Shown here in pieces: positions 1 through 6,864 of a stretch of 10,544 nucleotides of DNA. The DNA comes from an uncultured Clostridia bacterium (GTDB taxonomy: Bacteria > Bacillota > Clostridia > Oscillospirales > Oscillospiraceae). The position numbers were made by a program, and so were the translations under genes. Position 1 is the stretch's first letter; the number at the start of each line of letters is the position of its first letter. The notes below the pieces were generated by a model that made no database searches, was not told the origin of the DNA, and worked only from the letters and a program-made list of their open reading frames with translations. Where the stretch lies: assembly GCA_946619065.1 (NCBI GenBank), contig CAMOLY010000028.1, positions 1 through 10,544 on the forward strand, read 5' to 3'.

Positions 1-1481
1 AGAACCGCGACAAGCTGCGGGGCTACTTCATCACCCACGGCCACGAGGATCACATTGGCTCCATCCCCTACGTCCTGCAGGCCGCCAACGCCCCGGTCCA
101 CGGCACCGCGCTGACCAACGGCCTGATCCGGCTGAAGCTGGAAGAGCACGGTCTGACCGAGTCGGTCCGGCTGGTGACCCACAAGCCCGGAGACGTGGTC
201 CAGGCCGGCTGCTTCCGGGTGGAGTTCATCCACGTGAACCACTCGATTGCCGACGCCGTCGCCTTCTGCATCCACACGCCGGTGGGAAGGGTCATCGTGA
301 CCGGCGACTTCAAGATCGACCCCACCGCGCCGGACGGCATGGCGGATCTGACCCGGCTGGGCACGCTGGGAAACGAGGGCGTGCTGGCCCTGCTCTGCGA
401 CTCCACCAACGTGGAGCGCACCGGCTATACGCCGTCGGAAAACCTGGTGACCGAGAGCTTCGACCGCCAGTTCCGCGGCTGCGACAAGCGGATCATCATC
501 ACCACCTTCGCCTCCAACATGTACCGCATCCAGTCGATTCTGGACATCGCCCGGCGCCACGGCCGGAAGGTGGCGGTCTCCGGCCGCAGCATGGAGAACA
601 TCCTCAAGGTGGCCGGGGAGCTGGGCTATCTGAAGCCCGACGGCGACGAGATCATCGACATCAGCCAGATCCGGAACGTCCCGCCGAACCGGCTGTGCAT
701 CGTGGCCACCGGCTCCCAGGGCGAGAACATGTCCGCCCTCTACCGGATGGCCTTCTCCGGCCACAAGCAGGTGGAGATCTCCGCCCTGGACCGGGTGCTG
801 ATTTCCGCCTCTGCGATTCCGGGCAACGAGAAGGCCGTGTCCCGCATCATCAACGAGCTCTACCGCAAGGGCGCCGAGGTCGTCTACGACAAGTCCGAGG
901 GCCTGCACGTCTCCGGCCACGCCTGCCAGCAGGAGCTGAAGCTGATCCACGCCCTGATCCGGCCCCGCTATTTTATCCCGGTCCACGGCGAGCAGCGGAT
1001 GCTGCAGGTCCACGCCCGGCTTGCCACCCAGATGGGCATGAGCCCGAAGCGGGTCGTCATCGGCGACATCGGCCAGGTCATCGAGCTGAGCGCCAGGAGC
1101 TGCAAGCTCACCGGCGAGACGGTCCCGGCGGGCAGGGTCCTGGTGGACGGCGTCGGAGACGTGGGCGCCGTGGTCCTGCGGGACCGCCGGCACCTGGCCC
1201 AGGACGGCATGGTGGTGGTCTGTCTGAACCTCTCGGCCCAGGACGGCTCGGTCCTCTCCGGCCCGGACATCATCACCCGGGGCTTTGTCTACGCCAAGGA
1301 CAACGAGGTTCTGCTGGAAACCCTGCGCGATCTGGCCGCCGACGCGCTGGACGTCTGTCTCTCCCGCCGCATCCGCGACCACGCCACCATCAAGGCCGCC
1401 ATCAAAAACGAGCTGTCCGCCTATCTCTATAAAAACGGCAGGCGGAACCCGATGATCCTCCCGATCGTGACGGAATTATAA
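1..1481 (+). CDS. rnj: Ribonuclease J, 5'-truncated by the window edge
   Basis: Metallo-beta-lactamase/beta-CASP ribonuclease acting in cytoplasmic mRNA decay and rRNA maturation, with endonuclease and 5'-3' exonuclease activity in the family. The frame is open from base 3 and gives 492 residues before the TAA. The metal-binding HGHEDH motif (HxHxDH) is at fragment residues 12-17. Further conserved positions are His80 (VNHSIAD), Asp102 (TGDFKID), His306 (SGH) and His328 (PVHGE). Adding 62 puts these at 74-79, 142, 164, 368 and 390, which matches Bacillus subtilis RNase J1 numbering as I remember it. So about 62 N-terminal residues are missing and the whole protein would be about 554 aa, normal for the family. 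The C-terminal domain is intact and ends in RRNPMILPIVTEL. An internal ATG at base 174 is not the start, because the catalytic motif lies before it. Paralogue J1 versus J2 cannot be decided. No terminator separates it from pta. Confidence 0.96.
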   Translation, partial: NRDKLRGYFITHGHEDHIGSIPYVLQAANAPVHGTALTNGLIRLKLEEHGLTESVRLVTHKPGDVVQAGCFRVEFIHVNHSIADAVAFCIHTPVGRVIVTGDFKIDPTAPDGMADLTRLGTLGNEGVLALLCDSTNVERTGYTPSENLVTESFDRQFRGCDKRIIITTFASNMYRIQSILDIARRHGRKVAVSGRSMENILKVAGELGYLKPDGDEIIDISQIRNVPPNRLCIVATGSQGENMSALYRMAFSGHKQVEISALDRVLISASAIPGNEKAVSRIINELYRKGAEVVYDKSEGLHVSGHACQQELKLIHALIRPRYFIPVHGEQRMLQVHARLATQMGMSPKRVVIGDIGQVIELSARSCKLTGETVPAGRVLVDGVGDVGAVVLRDRRHLAQDGMVVVCLNLSAQDGSVLSGPDIITRGFVYAKDNEVLLETLRDLAADALDVCLSRRIRDHATIKAAIKNELSAYLYKNGRRNPMILPIVTEL

Positions 1482-1492
1482 CCAACAACGGA

Positions 1493-1521
1493 TTGACTTT
1501 CCCCCGCCGGCGGTATATAAT
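1493..1521 (+). promoter_or_regulatory. Sigma-A-type promoter for pta
   Basis: TTGACT (1493-1498) and TATAAT (1516-1521) are separated by exactly 17 bases, so only one base departs from the consensus. It begins 12 bases after the rnj stop. Transcription would start near 1528 and give a 5' leader of about 46 bases before the pta ATG. With no terminator in the gap, pta is probably read both from here and by read-through from rnj. Confidence 0.88.
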
Positions 1522-1573
1522 GGACCCGCAAATCGATACGCCGCAAAATACAGATCATTTGGAGGAATTTACT

Positions 1574-2584
1574 ATGTTTGATCAGCTGGAAGCCAAGCTC
1601 CGCGCCAATCCCCGGAAGATCGTCTTCACCGAGGGCCACGACGCCCGTATCCTGGAAGCCGCCGCGAAACTGAAGCAGGGCGGGTTCCTGACCCCGATCC
1701 TGATCGGCCCGGTGGACGTGGTCAAGGCCAAGGCCGCCGAATGCGGCTTCGACATCGAGGGTCTGGAGATCATCGACCCCGCGACCTACCCCGAGATGGA
1801 GAAGATGGTGGAGACCATGGTGGAGCTCCGCAAGGGCAAGATGAGCCCCGAGGACTGCCGCGCCAATCTGCTCAAGGGCAACTATTTCGGCACCATGCTC
1901 GTCAAGATGGGCTATGCCGACGCGCTGCTGGGCGGCGCCACCTACTCCACCGCCGACACCGTCCGTCCGGCTCTGCAGCTGGTCAAGACGAGGAAGGGCG
2001 CGCACCTGGTGTCCTCCTGCTTCATTCTGGCCCGCGAGGGCAAGGACGGCCAGGAGCTGCTGGCCATGGGCGACTGCGCGATCAACATTGACTATCAGGA
2101 CACCGTGGACAAGGAAGGCAACGTGACCTTCACCGCCGCGGAAAAGCTGGCCGAGGTGGCCATTGAGACCGCCAAGACCGCGAAGGTCTTCGGCATCGAC
2201 CCGAAGGTCGCCGTGCTGAGCTTCTCCACCAAGGGCTCCGGCAAGGGCGGCACCGTCGCCCTGAGCCAGGCTGCCACCGCGAAGGCCAAGGAGCTGGCTC
2301 CCGACCTGGCCATTGACGGCGAGATGCAGTTCGACGCCGCCGTGTCCCCCACGGTCGGTCAGCTGAAGTTCCCGGGCAGCAAGGTCGCCGGCTACGCCAA
2401 CACCTTCATCTTCCCGAACATCGAAGCCGGCAACATCGGCTATAAGATCGCCCAGCGTCTGGGCGGCTTCGCGGCCTACGGCCCCATCCTGCAGGGTCTG
2501 AACGCCCCGATCAACGACCTCAGCCGCGGCTGCAACGCCGACGAGGTCTACAAGATGGCTCTGATCACCGCTGCGCTGGCATAA
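1574..2584 (+). CDS. pta: Phosphate acetyltransferase (phosphotransacetylase)
   Basis: Interconverts acetyl-CoA plus phosphate and acetyl phosphate plus CoA in the cytoplasm. In fermentative bacteria this feeds acetate kinase for ATP. The 336-aa protein is a single PTA/PTB domain of normal short-form length. Recognisable stretches are KIVFTEGHDARIL (15-27), the glycine-rich STKGSGKGG (218-226), DGEMQFDAAV (248-257), ANTFIFPNIEAGNIGYK (275-291) and GPILQGLNAPINDLSRG (303-319). The ATG at 1574 is chosen because GGAGG at 1561-1565 sits 8 bases upstream. A TTG at 1493 and an ATG at 1520 are in frame, but they fall inside the -35 and -10 boxes. No acetate kinase gene follows; the next gene is a MoxR ATPase, so ackA must lie elsewhere. 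A phosphate butyryltransferase is less likely, given the close match to Pta motifs. Confidence 0.95.
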   Translation: MFDQLEAKLRANPRKIVFTEGHDARILEAAAKLKQGGFLTPILIGPVDVVKAKAAECGFDIEGLEIIDPATYPEMEKMVETMVELRKGKMSPEDCRANLLKGNYFGTMLVKMGYADALLGGATYSTADTVRPALQLVKTRKGAHLVSSCFILAREGKDGQELLAMGDCAINIDYQDTVDKEGNVTFTAAEKLAEVAIETAKTAKVFGIDPKVAVLSFSTKGSGKGGTVALSQAATAKAKELAPDLAIDGEMQFDAAVSPTVGQLKFPGSKVAGYANTFIFPNIEAGNIGYKIAQRLGGFAAYGPILQGLNAPINDLSRGCNADEVYKMALITAALA

Positions 2585-2608
2585 AAATACGCACAGCGCG
2601 GTACGCTG

Positions 2609-2649
2609 GGGGGCGCGCTGCAAAATGAAGCATTTTGCAGCGCGCCCCC
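2609..2649 (+). terminator. Perfect 19-bp hairpin after pta, without a T-tract
   Basis: The left arm 2609-2627 (GGGGGCGCGCTGCAAAATG) pairs with 2631-2649 without a mismatch around an AAG loop. It starts 24 bases after the pta stop. What follows (GTCTGTTCC) is not a T-run, so this is not a textbook intrinsic terminator. It could be a 3'-end stabiliser, a Rho- or Nus-assisted terminator, or an intercistronic processing signal. No convincing promoter is visible between it and the next start at 2695, so the MoxR operon may depend partly on read-through. Confidence 0.6.
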
Positions 2650-2694
2650 GTCTGTTCCATTCGGGCAGCCCCGCCCGCAGAAAGGAAGAACGAC

Positions 2695-3666
2695 ATGGAC
2701 CTTCAGACCGCCTCGGCCCGCATGGCCGGGATCCGCGCGAACATCGGGACCGTCATCGTCGGCAAGGAAGAGACGGTCACCCTCCTGCTGACCGCCCTGC
2801 TCTGCGGCGGGCACGTCCTGCTGGAGGACGTGCCGGGCACGGGAAAGACCGTGCTGGCCAAGTCCCTGGCCCGCTCCCTGGACGCGCCCTTCGCCCGCAT
2901 CCAGTTCACCCCGGACCTGCTGCCCTCGGACGTGACGGGGCTCAACTACTACAACCAGAAGCAGAACGACTTCGTCTTCCGTCCCGGCCCCGTCTTCTGC
3001 AGCGTCCTGCTGGCGGACGAGATCAACCGCGCCACGCCCCGCACCCAGTCCGCCCTGCTGGAGTGCATGGGCGAGGGGCAGGTGACCGTGGACGGCGTGA
3101 CCCGGCAGCTGCCCGATCCCTTCTTCGTCATCGCCACCCAGAACCCCATCGAGACCGCCGGCACCTTCCCGCTGCCGGAGGCCCAGCTGGACCGCTTTAT
3201 GATGATGCTGCCGGTGGGTCTGCCAAGCCGGGCCGAGGAGGCCGCGATCCTGGACCGCTTTCTCACCGGCGAGCCCCTGCGGGAGCTGAAGCCGGTCTGC
3301 ACCGCTGCGGAGCTGCTGGAGATGCGCCGTCTGGCCGGCAGCGTCTTCGTCCACCCCTGTCTGCGGGGCTATCTGGCGGATCTGGCAGTGGCAAGCCGGA
3401 CCTCCCGGGAGACCGTGCTGGGCGTCAGCCCCCGCGGCACCCTGGCCCTGCTCTCGGCCATCCGGGCCCTGGCCCTGATCTCCGGCCGGGACTACGCTGT
3501 GCCCGAGGACGTCCGGACCCTGGCCGTGCCGGTGCTGGCCCACCGGGTCACCCTGCAGCACGGCGTGTTCGACCGCGCCGCCGGCGCGGGCCTGATCGAG
3601 CGCCTGCTGGCCTCGGTCCCGGTCCCCACCGAAAAATGGGCGCGCGGGCAGTCCGAGGCCCAGTAA
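2695..3666 (+). CDS. MoxR-family AAA+ ATPase
   Basis: AAA+ ATPase of the MoxR type (323 aa). Family members act as chaperone-like ATPases that help mature or assemble partner complexes, usually with a DUF58/von Willebrand A-like protein encoded next door. Visible motifs are Walker A VPGTGKT (46-52), Walker B LLADE (105-109) followed by INRA, sensor 1 TQNP (148-151), LPEAQLDRF (159-168) with a candidate arginine finger at 167, and sensor 2 SPRG (245-248). A helical lid follows. The ATG at 2695 has AGAAAGGAAGAA just upstream. The in-frame TTG at 2635 is rejected because it lies inside the 3' arm of the preceding hairpin. No signal peptide or membrane segment is seen, so it is cytoplasmic. It is the first gene of a four-gene run with DUF58 (43-base gap), a DUF4129-type membrane protein and a small membrane protein. 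The substrate is unknown. Confidence 0.94.
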   Translation: MDLQTASARMAGIRANIGTVIVGKEETVTLLLTALLCGGHVLLEDVPGTGKTVLAKSLARSLDAPFARIQFTPDLLPSDVTGLNYYNQKQNDFVFRPGPVFCSVLLADEINRATPRTQSALLECMGEGQVTVDGVTRQLPDPFFVIATQNPIETAGTFPLPEAQLDRFMMMLPVGLPSRAEEAAILDRFLTGEPLRELKPVCTAAELLEMRRLAGSVFVHPCLRGYLADLAVASRTSRETVLGVSPRGTLALLSAIRALALISGRDYAVPEDVRTLAVPVLAHRVTLQHGVFDRAAGAGLIERLLASVPVPTEKWARGQSEAQ

Positions 3667-3696
3667 TCCGTCCATAAAAAACGACCGCTTCGCGAA

Positions 3697-3712
3697 GGGG
3701 GGAGGCCGCTTG
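3697..3712 (+). promoter_or_regulatory. Ribosome binding site fixing a TTG start
   Basis: GGGGGGAGG (3697-3705) lies 4 bases before TTG at 3710. The next in-frame ATG would remove about 60 residues, including the N-terminal membrane helix. A self-complementary CTTCGCGAAG (3688-3697) touches the purine run and could mildly affect access to it. Confidence 0.7.
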
Positions 3713-4786
3713 CTTTTCATCTGGTTTTTTGCCGGCGCACTGCTGCTCTTTCTCCTGCAGCGCGCCGTCTATCGGAAATACTGGGACAGGGGCCTGCGCT
3801 GCCGGGTCAGCTTCCCCGCCGACGGCGCGGAGGCCGGCCGGGACGTGCGCGTGATCTCGCGGGTGGAAAACCGCAAGCTCCTGCCCCTGCCCATGCTCCG
3901 GACCTCCTTCCGGCTGGAGCGGAATTTCGCTTCGGTCACCGCGGAGGGCGGCGCAAAGCCCACCGTGGCCTGGCAGGCGGCGATCCCGGCGCGGAAGAGC
4001 GTCCGCAGCGAGACGGTCCTGTCCGGGCTGCCCCGGGGACTGTACACCGTCGCCGATCTGCAGCTGCGGGCGGCGGATCTGTTCTACGCCCCCACCCGGA
4101 CGCGGAACCAGCGCAGCTTCGCCCGCTTCACGGTCTATCCCGCCAAGCTGCCCGCCCAGACCCTCCAGCTGCCCTTCCGGCAGCTGCTCGGCTCGGTCCT
4201 GACCCGGCAGCAGACCCAGGAGGATCCCTTTGAGATCCGGAACATCCGCCCCTATGAGGTCACCGACAGCATGCGCCTGATCAACTGGAAGGCCAGCGCC
4301 CGCACCGGCGAGCTCAAGGTCAACCAGCACGACCACACCACCGACGAGGCCCTGCTGCTGATCGTGGACGGGGAGCACGGCGCGTTGGAGGACCGGGAGG
4401 CGGCCATCAGCCTGGCCTCCTCTCTGGCGGAGCTGTTTCTGCGCCGGGGCGTTCCGGTGGCCCTGGAAACGAACATCCGCAGCTGTCTCAACGGCAGGGC
4501 CGTTTCGGTCCCGGCCGGCAGCGGCGGGGCCCACCGGAAAAATCTGGACACGGCGCTGGCCACCTGCAAGCTGGAGGCGGAGCTGGCCCTGTCCTTCTCC
4601 GACCTGCTGGAGGAGCTCCGGCTTCGGCCCCGGCGCGCCATGCCGGTGGTGATCTCCGCCGCGCCGGAGGCGGTCGGCGGGGCCCTGCCCGGCCTGGGCC
4701 GGGGCTGGGTGCTGCGGGCGCAGCGCGATCCGGCGGAGGGCTGCCGGGCAGAGCCCCTGCCCCGGAGAACGGAGGCGGCGGGATGA
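3710..4786 (+). CDS. DUF58 domain membrane-anchored protein (MoxR partner)
   Basis: A 358-aa protein with one N-terminal membrane helix (about 2-19) and then a long soluble part. The DUF58 signature is clear at 175-208: FEIRNIRPYEVTDSMRLINW followed by KASARTGELKVNQHD. After it, EALLLIVDGEHG (213-224) occupies the place of the von Willebrand A-like strand and metal site. The DxSxS pattern there is degenerate (DGEHG), so metal binding may be lost. The preceding region, with LPRGLYTVADLQLRAADLFY (107-126), is typical of family members. Such proteins are nearly always next to a MoxR ATPase and are thought to be its partner. Here the stop overlaps the next start (ATGA), implying translational coupling. 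The start is TTG, chosen from the strong Shine-Dalgarno site. The C-terminal 40 residues are arginine- and glycine-rich and look poorly conserved. The cellular role is inferred from the cluster only. Confidence 0.9.
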   Translation: MLFIWFFAGALLLFLLQRAVYRKYWDRGLRCRVSFPADGAEAGRDVRVISRVENRKLLPLPMLRTSFRLERNFASVTAEGGAKPTVAWQAAIPARKSVRSETVLSGLPRGLYTVADLQLRAADLFYAPTRTRNQRSFARFTVYPAKLPAQTLQLPFRQLLGSVLTRQQTQEDPFEIRNIRPYEVTDSMRLINWKASARTGELKVNQHDHTTDEALLLIVDGEHGALEDREAAISLASSLAELFLRRGVPVALETNIRSCLNGRAVSVPAGSGGAHRKNLDTALATCKLEAELALSFSDLLEELRLRPRRAMPVVISAAPEAVGGALPGLGRGWVLRAQRDPAEGCRAEPLPRRTEAAG

Positions 4787-5988
4787 AGGAGCTGAAATCG
4801 CTGAACCGGACCATGGCGCTGCTGGAGGCGGCGCATCTGTGCCTGCTGTGCTGGTGCCTCTCCCTGACCCTGCTGTTCCTGGTTCCGGAATATCCCCCGC
4901 GGACCGAGCTGTTCTGGGCCCTGGGCGCCGCCCTGCCGACCCTCGCGGTCTGGGGGATCTGCCTGGCGCCGCTGGGGCTGCCGGTCCGGGCCGCCCTCTG
5001 TCTGGGCGTCTGCGGACTGTGCATGCTGCTTCCCACCGGGATCCTGCGCCTGTGCTGGATCCTCTGCGCGGGGATCCCGGCCTTCGCCGGCTGCGTCCTC
5101 CGCCGGCCCGCGGGAAAAATGGTGCTGACGGTCCCGCGCCCCTGGCACGCCCTGGCGTTTTTGTCCTGCTTCGGCATGGCGCGGTTTGTCGGCGGCGCCG
5201 TGCCCAAGACGGCCTCCGCAGCCTTCGCCCTGCTGTTCCTTCTCAACAGCCTGCTCTATCTGCACACGAAGCGGCTGCGCTCCCTGCTCTGCGACCCCGG
5301 CATCGAGGCCCTGTCCGCCGGCCGGATGGTCCGGACCGGACGGGTGATGGTCCTGGGCTTTCTGCTCCTGGCGGCAGCGGCCCTGATCGCAATCCCGCTG
5401 CTGACCTCCGCCCCGGATCAGCGCAGCAGCATCCGGCCTTCCGGCGAGCCGGGCGTCGTCCCGACGACGGAGAACGGGCCCGAGACGGTTCAGCTCCCGG
5501 AGGGCATCGTCAACCCGGCCGTCGGCAGCAAATCCGATTCCGGTCTGGCGAACCGGATCGTCGCCCGGATTTTTGAGATTTTCCTGCTGGCCTCCGTGGG
5601 CATGTGCCTGATTGCGCTGATCATCCGCCTTTGCGCCATCGAAAACGGCAGCGACCGCAAGACCGCGCCGAAGGAGTCCGGCCTCACCGTGGAGGACCTT
5701 CCGCCGGAGCCCTCCGCCCCCGCCCTGCGGGAGCCCCCCGCCGAGGGCTGGGAGCGAAAGATCCGGCGCCGGTACGCCGCCCTGATCGGCAGCCGTGCCG
5801 GGAAAGAAAGCCGTCTTGCCCCGCTGACGCCCACCCAGCTGGAACAGGCGGCCGGACTGCCGGAGGGCGAGGCCCTGGACACCCTGCACACCCTCTATGA
5901 AAAAGCCCGCTACGGAAGCGAGGCCTGCTCCCGGGCGGACGAGGCCGCGGTCAAGGCCGCCATCCGCCGTCTGCGGAGGGAAGACTGA
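4783..5988 (+). CDS. Polytopic membrane protein with C-terminal DUF4129-like domain
   Basis: A 401-aa protein. It starts at an ATG that overlaps the previous stop by 4 bases. Hydrophobic segments lie at about 11-34, 42-62, 66-86, 88-105, 144-160, 186-208 and 261-285, with a weaker one near 121-138. A presumably external loop (209-259) is rich in Pro, Ser, Gly and acidic residues. The cytoplasmic tail (286-401) contains RRRYAALIG (328-336), APLTPTQLEQAAGLP (346-360) and LYEKARYG (371-378), which is the pattern of DUF4129. In the common MoxR-DUF58 cluster the third gene is TgpA: membrane helices, a transglutaminase core, then DUF4129. Here the ends of that layout seem present, but no transglutaminase Cys-His-Asp core is visible and the loop that would house it is only about 50 residues. 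I infer a reduced, non-catalytic TgpA relative. The membrane part itself is not assigned to a family. Confidence 0.75.
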   Translation: MKELKSLNRTMALLEAAHLCLLCWCLSLTLLFLVPEYPPRTELFWALGAALPTLAVWGICLAPLGLPVRAALCLGVCGLCMLLPTGILRLCWILCAGIPAFAGCVLRRPAGKMVLTVPRPWHALAFLSCFGMARFVGGAVPKTASAAFALLFLLNSLLYLHTKRLRSLLCDPGIEALSAGRMVRTGRVMVLGFLLLAAAALIAIPLLTSAPDQRSSIRPSGEPGVVPTTENGPETVQLPEGIVNPAVGSKSDSGLANRIVARIFEIFLLASVGMCLIALIIRLCAIENGSDRKTAPKESGLTVEDLPPEPSAPALREPPAEGWERKIRRRYAALIGSRAGKESRLAPLTPTQLEQAAGLPEGEALDTLHTLYEKARYGSEACSRADEAAVKAAIRRLRRED

Positions 5989-6014
5989 TACAAAGCTCCG
6001 GTAGGAGGTACCTT

Positions 6015-6383
6015 ATGGATTACAGAAATTATTACGGCAGCCAGGCTGCGCACCTTCTCGCGCGCCTGCGGCGCAGCAGAAGGCAGACGATTGCCTCCCT
6101 GCTGACCGCGCTCCTATGCGGCGGCAGCTTTCTCTACTTTCAGTTCCCGGCGCTGATCCGCGCCGCCATCGAAGGCAAGCCCGCCTTCGCCGAGCCCGCG
6201 CAGGAGGGCGGCGCCCAGGCCGCCGCCGAGGGAATCGAACACGTGGCCCTGTCCGCCTGGATTTTCGCAGGCGTGCTGGCAGTCGGCTTCGTGTTCTGCA
6301 CAGTCGTCTTCATCCTTTCCCTGCGGAAGTATCTGCTGCTGAAAAAAGCCCTCAATCCTGCCGCCCTGCGGGAGGAAGACTGA
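6015..6383 (+). CDS. Small two-helix membrane protein, operon tail
   Basis: A 122-aa protein with no family I recognise. AGGAGGT (6003-6009) lies 5 bases before the ATG. An arginine-rich N-terminus (LLARLRRSRRQ, 14-24) is followed by a hydrophobic segment at about 25-50, an Ala/Glu-rich loop (55-76), a second helix (79-103) and a short basic tail. By the positive-inside rule both ends are probably cytoplasmic with an external loop. It follows the DUF4129-type gene by 26 bases with no terminator, so it is presumably the fourth gene of the MoxR operon. Both proteins end in similar charged tails (LRRED and LREED, from near-identical codons), which may be chance. A small accessory subunit of the membrane complex is a guess from position. 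A rho-independent terminator follows only about 250 bases later, beyond a repeat zone. Confidence 0.8.
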   Translation: MDYRNYYGSQAAHLLARLRRSRRQTIASLLTALLCGGSFLYFQFPALIRAAIEGKPAFAEPAQEGGAQAAAEGIEHVALSAWIFAGVLAVGFVFCTVVFILSLRKYLLLKKALNPAALREED

Positions 6384-6392
6384 GTCCCGCCG

Positions 6393-6472
6393 GGGGACGA
6401 GGGATCAGGCAATAGGCAATAGGCAATAGGCAATAGGAGACGGGGGGACGAGTGATCAGTGATCAGGGATTA
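6393..6472 (+). repeat. Heptamer tandem-repeat tract 1
   Basis: Mostly built from 7-base words: GGGATCA (6401-6407), four exact GGCAATA units (6408-6435), a GGAGACG/GGGGGACGA interruption, two GTGATCA units (6452-6465), then GGGATTA (6466-6472). The words share a G-x-x-A-x-x-A frame, so they look like variants of one ancestral heptamer. This resembles the short tandemly repeated repetitive sequences described in cyanobacteria. The complementary words recur at 9140-9192. Confidence 0.9.
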
Positions 6473-6500
6473 GGGGCGGGGACGCCGGAATGTTTCCCTT

Positions 6501-6601
6501 CGTCGGGGCGCACACTGTGCGCCCACAGAACGGGATCGGGAACGATCAAAACCACCGGGGCTCGTCTCGCGCCGTGGGCGCATGATATGCGCCCCTACGG
6601 A
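6501..6601 (+). repeat. Paired-hairpin element, copy A
   Basis: Two hairpins lie 70 bases apart, start to start. The first (6506-6524) is GGGCGCAC, loop ACT, GTGCGCCC. The second (6576-6594) is GGGCGCAT, loop GAT, ATGCGCCC. The 51-base spacer begins ACAGAACGGGA and carries GATCAAAA and CACCGGG. The outer flanks are CGTCGG on the left and CTACGG on the right. The spacer matches that of copy C at about 42 of 51 positions by eye, in the same orientation. The loop types are exchanged relative to copies B and C. Confidence 0.92.
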
Positions 6602-6633
6602 AGCGGGCGGACCGGGACGGGTCCCCCGTCCAT

Positions 6634-6661
6634 GCCTTCCCCTCAAGGGGAAGGCTTTTTT
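6634..6661 (+). terminator. Rho-independent terminator for the MoxR operon
   Basis: GCCTTCCCCT (6634-6643) pairs perfectly with AGGGGAAGGC (6646-6655) and is followed by six T's (6656-6661). It is the first good intrinsic terminator after the stop at 6383. The heptamer tract and hairpin element A would therefore be transcribed as a 3' untranslated region of the operon. Confidence 0.88.
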
Positions 6662-6744
6662 CTGCCCGAACGTGCGCGCCATCGTAATCTCCTCCGCCGC
6701 AAAACCATCGTGCGAATCGGTTTGTATTTCATTCTCTCACCCCA

Positions 6745-6790
6745 TCAATTCTTTCATTTTTTTCATTCTTTCATTTTTTCATTTTTCTCC
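6745..6790 (+). repeat. Pyrimidine-rich T/C tract with TTTCAT repetition
   Basis: About 46 bases almost free of G, in which TTTCATT/TTTCATTTTTT recurs imperfectly. It contrasts sharply with the GC-rich surroundings. It could be a flexible or easily melted stretch upstream of the next gene, or an eroded tandem repeat. No function can be read from it. Confidence 0.5.
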
Positions 6791-6830
6791 CGCCTTCCCC
6801 GTCTCGACAGTTTCCTCTCCGCAGCCGCGC

Positions 6831-6836
6831 TATACT
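6831..6836 (+). promoter_or_regulatory. Possible -10 box for the 249-aa gene
   Basis: TATACT lies 29-34 bases before the ATG at 6865. The best -35 match, TCGACA at 6804-6809, is 21 bases away, longer than normal spacing. If real, the promoter is weak or needs an activator. Confidence 0.4.
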
Positions 6837-6864
6837 GGGGCTACCAACGGAAAGGAGACCGAAT

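Larger units (their letters stand above)
6384..6864. other. Repeat-bearing intergenic zone 1
   Basis: No credible gene occurs in these 481 bases. In order, the zone holds heptamer tandem repeats (6393-6472), a paired-hairpin element (6501-6601), a strong rho-independent terminator (6634-6661), a pyrimidine-rich T/C tract (6745-6790) and a possible weak promoter for the next gene. Reading frames that cross it run through the repeats and lack ribosome binding sites. Confidence 0.75.

Noticed and set aside
1493..1573. N-terminal extension of Pta from TTG 1493 or ATG 1520
   Set aside because: Both codons are part of the -35/-10 promoter boxes and lack a ribosome binding site; the ATG at 1574 has GGAGG and gives the family's normal length.
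1482..1573. Riboswitch or attenuator in the pta leader
   Set aside because: The leader is only about 46 bases, with no strong stem and no terminator.
2635..2694. N-terminal extension of the MoxR protein from TTG 2635
   Set aside because: It lies within the right arm of a perfect hairpin and encodes no conserved residues; the ATG at 2695 has a purine-rich binding site.
2548..3720. 390-codon minus-strand open frame opposite the MoxR gene
   Set aside because: MoxR has all AAA+ motifs on the + strand; the antisense product has no recognisable domain.
4252..5889. 545-codon minus-strand open frame
   Set aside because: It is antisense to two well-supported genes. The product is Gln/Gly/Arg-rich low-complexity sequence, typical of the complement of high-GC coding DNA.
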